Shown here: positions 13,413 through 15,843 of the stretch, piece after piece
Position numbering within the stretch: position 1 is the first letter of the stretch
Layout: the number at the start of each line of letters is the position of its first letter
DNA from: Candidatus Acetothermia bacterium
Lineage (GTDB): Bacteria > Bipolaricaulota > Bipolaricaulia > RBG-16-55-9 > JANLFV01
Reading direction: 5' to 3'
Assembly (NCBI GenBank): GCA_028275195.1
Contig: JAPWVC010000019.1
Span: forward strand, 1-15,843
Length of the DNA: 15,843 nucleotides
Program-made: the position numbers and the translations under genes
The notes under the pieces: model-generated
What the model saw: the letters and a program-made list of their open reading frames with translations, nothing else
What the model was told of the DNA's origin: nothing
The model's database searches: none

Positions 13413-13440
13413 GGCCCGCTTTAGACCATCATTGCGGGCC
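13413..13440. repeat. Inverted repeat between the divergent promoters
   Basis: GGCCCGC (13413-13419) and GCGGGCC (13434-13440) form a perfect 7-bp inverted repeat around a 14-base A/T-richer centre. It lies between the two divergent promoters at 13331-13359 and 13462-13490, and no T-run follows on either strand. It may be a protein-binding site or the residue of a terminator. Confidence 0.35.
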
Positions 13441-13461
13441 AGCAGGAATCAGTTCCCCATC

Positions 13462-13490
13462 TTGTCACCATGGCTCCAAGGTGCTATGAT
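13462..13490 (+). promoter_or_regulatory. Promoter of the vapBC-type locus
   Basis: TTGTCA (13462-13467) and TATGAT (13485-13490) lie 17 bases apart, each matching the consensus at five of six positions. Transcription would start near 13497, leaving a leader of only about 15 bases that is mostly the AGGAGGTGA ribosome binding site before the TTG start. Confidence 0.78.
13466..13483. promoter_or_regulatory. Candidate antitoxin operator in the promoter spacer
   Basis: CACCATGG-CT-CCAAGGTG is an 18-bp inverted repeat with one mismatch. It starts at the penultimate base of the -35 hexamer and fills nearly all of the spacer between the -35 and -10 elements. Ribbon-helix-helix antitoxins typically repress their own promoter by binding such palindromes, so this is the likely site for the downstream VapB-like protein. 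Confidence 0.5.
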
Positions 13491-13511
13491 GGGGACAGGA
13501 GGTGAGCCCCC

Positions 13512-13772
13512 TTGCCACGGGTCCGAACGCAGGTCTATCTCGAGGAGAGGCAGTATGAGCGGCTGCGCGAGGAGGCCTTCAAGCAGCGACTGTCGCTCTC
13601 GGAACTACTCCGGAGGATCATCGAGCAAGCGTTCTTTGGGGAGCGGGGCGGGGCGCCGCTCGACCGGTCGAGGTTGCGGGAGAAAGCGCTGGGATTCGTA
13701 GGGAAGGGGCACGACCCCAAGCCTGATGTAGCGCGGAATCACGACCGTTACCTCGCCAGCATCGGGCAATGA
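13512..13772 (+). CDS. vapB: VapB-type antitoxin, ribbon-helix-helix
   Basis: An 86-residue antitoxin. Residues 3-38 form a ribbon-helix-helix DNA-binding domain: the strand RVRTQVYL, then two helices with the characteristic LSLSELLRRII stretch. The C-terminal tail contains ALGFVGKGHDPKPDVARNHDRYL, which fits the toxin-neutralising tail of PIN-toxin partners (compare SDVSERHDEYL). The TTG start is chosen because AGGAGGTGA lies seven bases before it. Its stop overlaps the toxin start as ATGA. Together with the promoter-spacer palindrome this predicts autoregulation. Because the toxin frame is broken, the antitoxin may persist as a stand-alone regulator or as a defence against a related toxin elsewhere. 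Confidence 0.85.
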   Translation: MPRVRTQVYLEERQYERLREEAFKQRLSLSELLRRIIEQAFFGERGGAPLDRSRLREKALGFVGKGHDPKPDVARNHDRYLASIGQ

Positions 13773-14164
13773 AGGTCTTCGTGGATACTTCGGCCTTTTA
13801 CGCCCTAGCCTCCGCCAGTGACGAGTTCCACGGCCCGGCTCGCGCGCTCTATGAGAAGCTACTCCGCGAGGATGCGGAGCTGCTCACCTCCTCTTATGTC
13901 TTGGTCGAGAGCTTCGCTCTCATCCAATCCCGGCTCGGGTTCGCGGTCCTCCGCGAGTTCGTCTCCTCTATTGAAGGGCTCTTGCGGATCATCTGGGTCG
14001 ATGAGGGGTTGCATCGCCGGGCTTGGGAGCTCCTGGAGAAGCGGTAGACTGTCAGCCTCGTCGATTGCGCCAGCTTCCTGATCGCCAAGGCTGAAGGGTG
14101 TCAGGTCTTCGCCTTCGACGAGGACTTCGCTCGTGAGGGCCTGGCTGTGCTCCCACCAATCTGA
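13769..14164 (+). pseudogene. vapC: VapC-type PIN-domain toxin, interrupted by an in-frame TAG
   Basis: A PIN-domain ribonuclease frame of 131 codons, usual for the family. Translation would stop at TAG (14045-14047, codon 93), but the same frame then continues to a TGA at 14162-14164 with unmistakable VapC sequence: TVSLVDCASFLIAKAEG, then VFAFDEDF and VLPPI. The first part has acidic active-site residues Asp6 (VFVDTSAF) and Glu47 (YVLVESF). The rest of the metal-binding set, Asp99 and Asp117/Asp119, lies beyond the stop. A 92-residue product would lack part of the catalytic centre and should be inactive. One base change from CAG, AAG, GAG or TGG to TAG explains the break, and no frameshift is needed. 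TAG ends other intact genes here (thymidine kinase, flavodiiron, HAD), so general readthrough is unlikely. A sequencing error remains possible. Confidence 0.8.
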
Positions 14165-14256
14165 GGATGAGAGGCCAGTCCTCGGTGCTCGACCTCGGTC
14201 AATACCTACAAGACACCCCTCCATGGCGGGCGAGGGTCACCGCGCACACGCCGATG

Positions 14257-15843
14257 TTAGCGCAGGATCACCATCTTCCGGAGCTCGCTCTGGAATAGGG
14301 AGCCGTCGAACCCCCTCGCGGTCACGGCGTAGAGGTAGACCCCATTCGCCCAAGCTCCCTCTGGACCTTCGATCGAGAGGGCGTTCCCCTCGGCCTGGCC
14401 GCTGAAGACCGGTCTCCCGGAAAGGTCCCAGACCCGGACGGCGATACTCTCGATCCCTTGGCCCTGGACCAGGAAGCGCGAGCCGGTGAAGGCCACCTTC
14501 TCGACCGCCAGGGCGGACTTGCCTACCGCCAGCCCGGCCCCAGCAGCGGAGGAGGCCGCAACTGGGGTCGAGCCGATCCAGAGGGCGATCAGCTCGAGCA
14601 TCTTGCTGTCATTTATCGTCTGCCCGCCGGTGTTGGGGACCGGCTCGCCGTTGATCCAGAAGCTGATGGCTTGCAGGATCTCCTGGTCCCCGATCACCCT
14701 GTCCGGGTCGGGGGCCTCGCTCGGGTCGCCCGGGACGAGCCTCGCGACCGCCTGCTCGATCGTCAATCCGCCCGGTGGCGGCGGAGGCCCTCCGACGGTG
14801 ACGGTGAAGGTCCAGGCGGCCATCCCAAGGTGGCCGGAGTTGTCCGCGGCCCAAAGCTGGACGAAGACCTCGCCCCTGGTCAGGGAGACCCCAAGCTGGC
14901 CGAGATCGGCGCTCAGCCTCTCCCCGTCCCAGTCGACCCCGCGGTCCCCCTTCCGGAATTCCCTCAGCCCGCGGGCGTCCCAGACCTTCAGCAGGAGCGT
15001 CTCGGGATTGACCCCGCTCCCGGGATCGAGGACCCGGGCGGAGATCGTCGGCTGGGCGAGCCCCACCGGCCCGAACGGCCGCAGCTCGAAGAACTGCGGC
15101 GGGGCGAGGTCCGAGACCTGCCCCACGATCAGCTCCCCATCTGCTACAAGAGGATGCATCAGGCGCCCCTGGTCGTCGAGCAGGCTCACCACCTCGACCT
15201 TCAGGGCAGTCCTCCCGAGCAGGACGCCCTTGAATTGGACCCGCCCGAGCACGATCCCCGCGGCCCCCTGCCTCACGATGTCCCCGTCGTCGCTAGCGGA
15301 GAAGTCGATGGCGTTCTTGTCCACGGCCACCTGAGCCTGGGCTTGCCCGGAAAAGGCGATGAACACCACCCCGAGGATGTCGGCCAGATCGCCCTCGGCC
15401 AGCCTCACCCGGACCCGGTAGCTGGAGAGACCGTCGGGCGCTTCGGTGAGGATGAGAGGCACTTCCACGACCGCGCCGGCGTAGACGCTATCGCTCCCTC
15501 CGACGACCGCCGGCAGCCCGGGCGTGAGATTGCTGTAGACCCGCAACTGCCCCGCCTGGGTGGCGACATTGAAGGGATTCCCTAGGTCGTCCTTCATCCG
15601 GCCGACCAGGATCTCCAGTGAGCTCTGACCCATGAATGTCCCGCGCAGGCGCAGGACCGCCAGAGTGATCGCCGAGGCCCCGCTCTCGACCTGGTGGAGC
15701 CGATCCAGGGAGCTGATCTTGGCGCTGTCCCTATCCGGAGCGATTTCCACTCTGGCATTTTCACGGAAGGTCTCGGGGAAGGAGATCGCCTCGATCTCCC
15801 CGACCGCGCCGGTCCCGAGCCGGACCGTAAGCTCGAACTCCGC
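14257..15843 (-). CDS. Large multidomain surface protein: cohesin-like, Ig-like, dockerin-like (N-terminus outside window)
   Basis: The last 528 residues of a protein whose frame is open to the window edge. In visible-fragment numbering, residues 2-104 and about 120-241 are two homologous beta-sandwich domains resembling cohesins; they share VRL at 7-9 and 146-148, and a DD-x-G segment at 85-88 and 223-226. Residues 250-350 are an Ig-like domain (VLDPGSGVNPETL, AADNSGHLGMAAWTFTV). A polyproline linker (353-357) leads to paired dockerin-like repeats at 383-403 and 409-428, each with an I-x-D-x3-L-x2-I-x2-W-I core. Residues 467-528 are a beta domain ending in NGVYLYAVTARG and RKMVILR, similar in style to C-terminal secretion/sorting domains. 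The protein is probably exported or cell-surface, though its signal peptide is not in view. The catalytic or binding role is unknown. Confidence 0.8.
   Translation of the reverse strand, partial: AEFELTVRLGTGAVGEIEAISFPETFRENARVEIAPDRDSAKISSLDRLHQVESGASAITLAVLRLRGTFMGQSSLEILVGRMKDDLGNPFNVATQAGQLRVYSNLTPGLPAVVGGSDSVYAGAVVEVPLILTEAPDGLSSYRVRVRLAEGDLADILGVVFIAFSGQAQAQVAVDKNAIDFSASDDGDIVRQGAAGIVLGRVQFKGVLLGRTALKVEVVSLLDDQGRLMHPLVADGELIVGQVSDLAPPQFFELRPFGPVGLAQPTISARVLDPGSGVNPETLLLKVWDARGLREFRKGDRGVDWDGERLSADLGQLGVSLTRGEVFVQLWAADNSGHLGMAAWTFTVTVGGPPPPPGGLTIEQAVARLVPGDPSEAPDPDRVIGDQEILQAISFWINGEPVPNTGGQTINDSKMLELIALWIGSTPVAASSAAGAGLAVGKSALAVEKVAFTGSRFLVQGQGIESIAVRVWDLSGRPVFSGQAEGNALSIEGPEGAWANGVYLYAVTARGFDGSLFQSELRKMVILR

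Noticed and set aside
14045..14047. Recoding of the vapC TAG as pyrrolysine or programmed readthrough
   Set aside because: TAG ends several intact genes in this window, no pyl genes or downstream recoding structure is visible, and PIN toxins are not known to need it. A nonsense mutation or sequence error is simpler.
14458..15585. A 375-residue plus-strand open frame opposite the surface protein
   Set aside because: The minus-strand frame has conserved beta domains and repeats. The plus frame is compositionally biased and has no motif.
1..15843. tRNA or rRNA genes, CRISPR arrays, insertion sequences and phage genes
   Set aside because: I looked for cloverleaf-like segments, regular repeats, terminal inverted repeats and transposase or integrase motifs, and found none.

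Overview
The window is GC-rich bacterial chromosome with tightly packed genes, several four-base ATGA stop/start overlaps, AGGAGG-like ribosome binding sites and sigma70-type promoters. The gene content fits a thermophilic, anaerobic or microaerophilic, deep-branching bacterium. It has a flavodiiron protein, a peroxiredoxin-nitroreductase fusion of a kind characterised in Thermotoga maritima, an alpha2-type glycyl-tRNA synthetase, a ProRS of the archaeal/Thermus type, and a surface protein with paired dockerin-like repeats. Candidate phylum Bipolaricaulota (Acetothermia/OP1) is my best guess. It is inferred from gene style and I could not test it.

Layout. 1-859: nucleoside salvage on the minus strand, thymidine kinase followed by an overlapping deoxynucleoside kinase cut by the window edge, behind its own promoter. 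882-5033: a four-gene minus-strand operon with a clear promoter and a candidate operator, read in the order DUF438-hemerythrin-PAS protein, flavodiiron protein, molybdopterin oxidoreductase, peroxiredoxin-nitroreductase fusion. Together these look like an O2/NO/peroxide sensing and detoxification module. 5135-8356: plus-strand glycyl- and prolyl-tRNA synthetases with two tiny coupled membrane-protein genes between them. 8350-13242: an eight-gene minus-strand operon, read in the order small helical protein, CutA, isochorismatase-like hydrolase, thioredoxin-reductase-like flavoprotein without CxxC, RlmN/Cfr-like radical SAM protein, SAM methyltransferase, GNAT acetyltransferase, HAD protein. It starts from a strong promoter and its transcript would begin with a stem-loop. 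13413-14164: a divergent vapBC-type toxin-antitoxin locus whose toxin reading frame is broken by one in-frame TAG. 14257-15843: the C-terminal part of a large, probably extracellular protein with two tandem cohesin-like domains, an Ig-like domain, paired dockerin-like repeats and a C-terminal sorting-like beta domain.

Working together: the oxygen-defence operon is the most coherent functional unit. The eight-gene operon pairs a radical SAM enzyme with a flavin reductase that could feed it electrons (inference), but its overall pathway is not recognisable. No tRNA, rRNA, CRISPR array, insertion sequence or convincing intrinsic terminator was found, and no intergenic stretch exceeds 300 bases.
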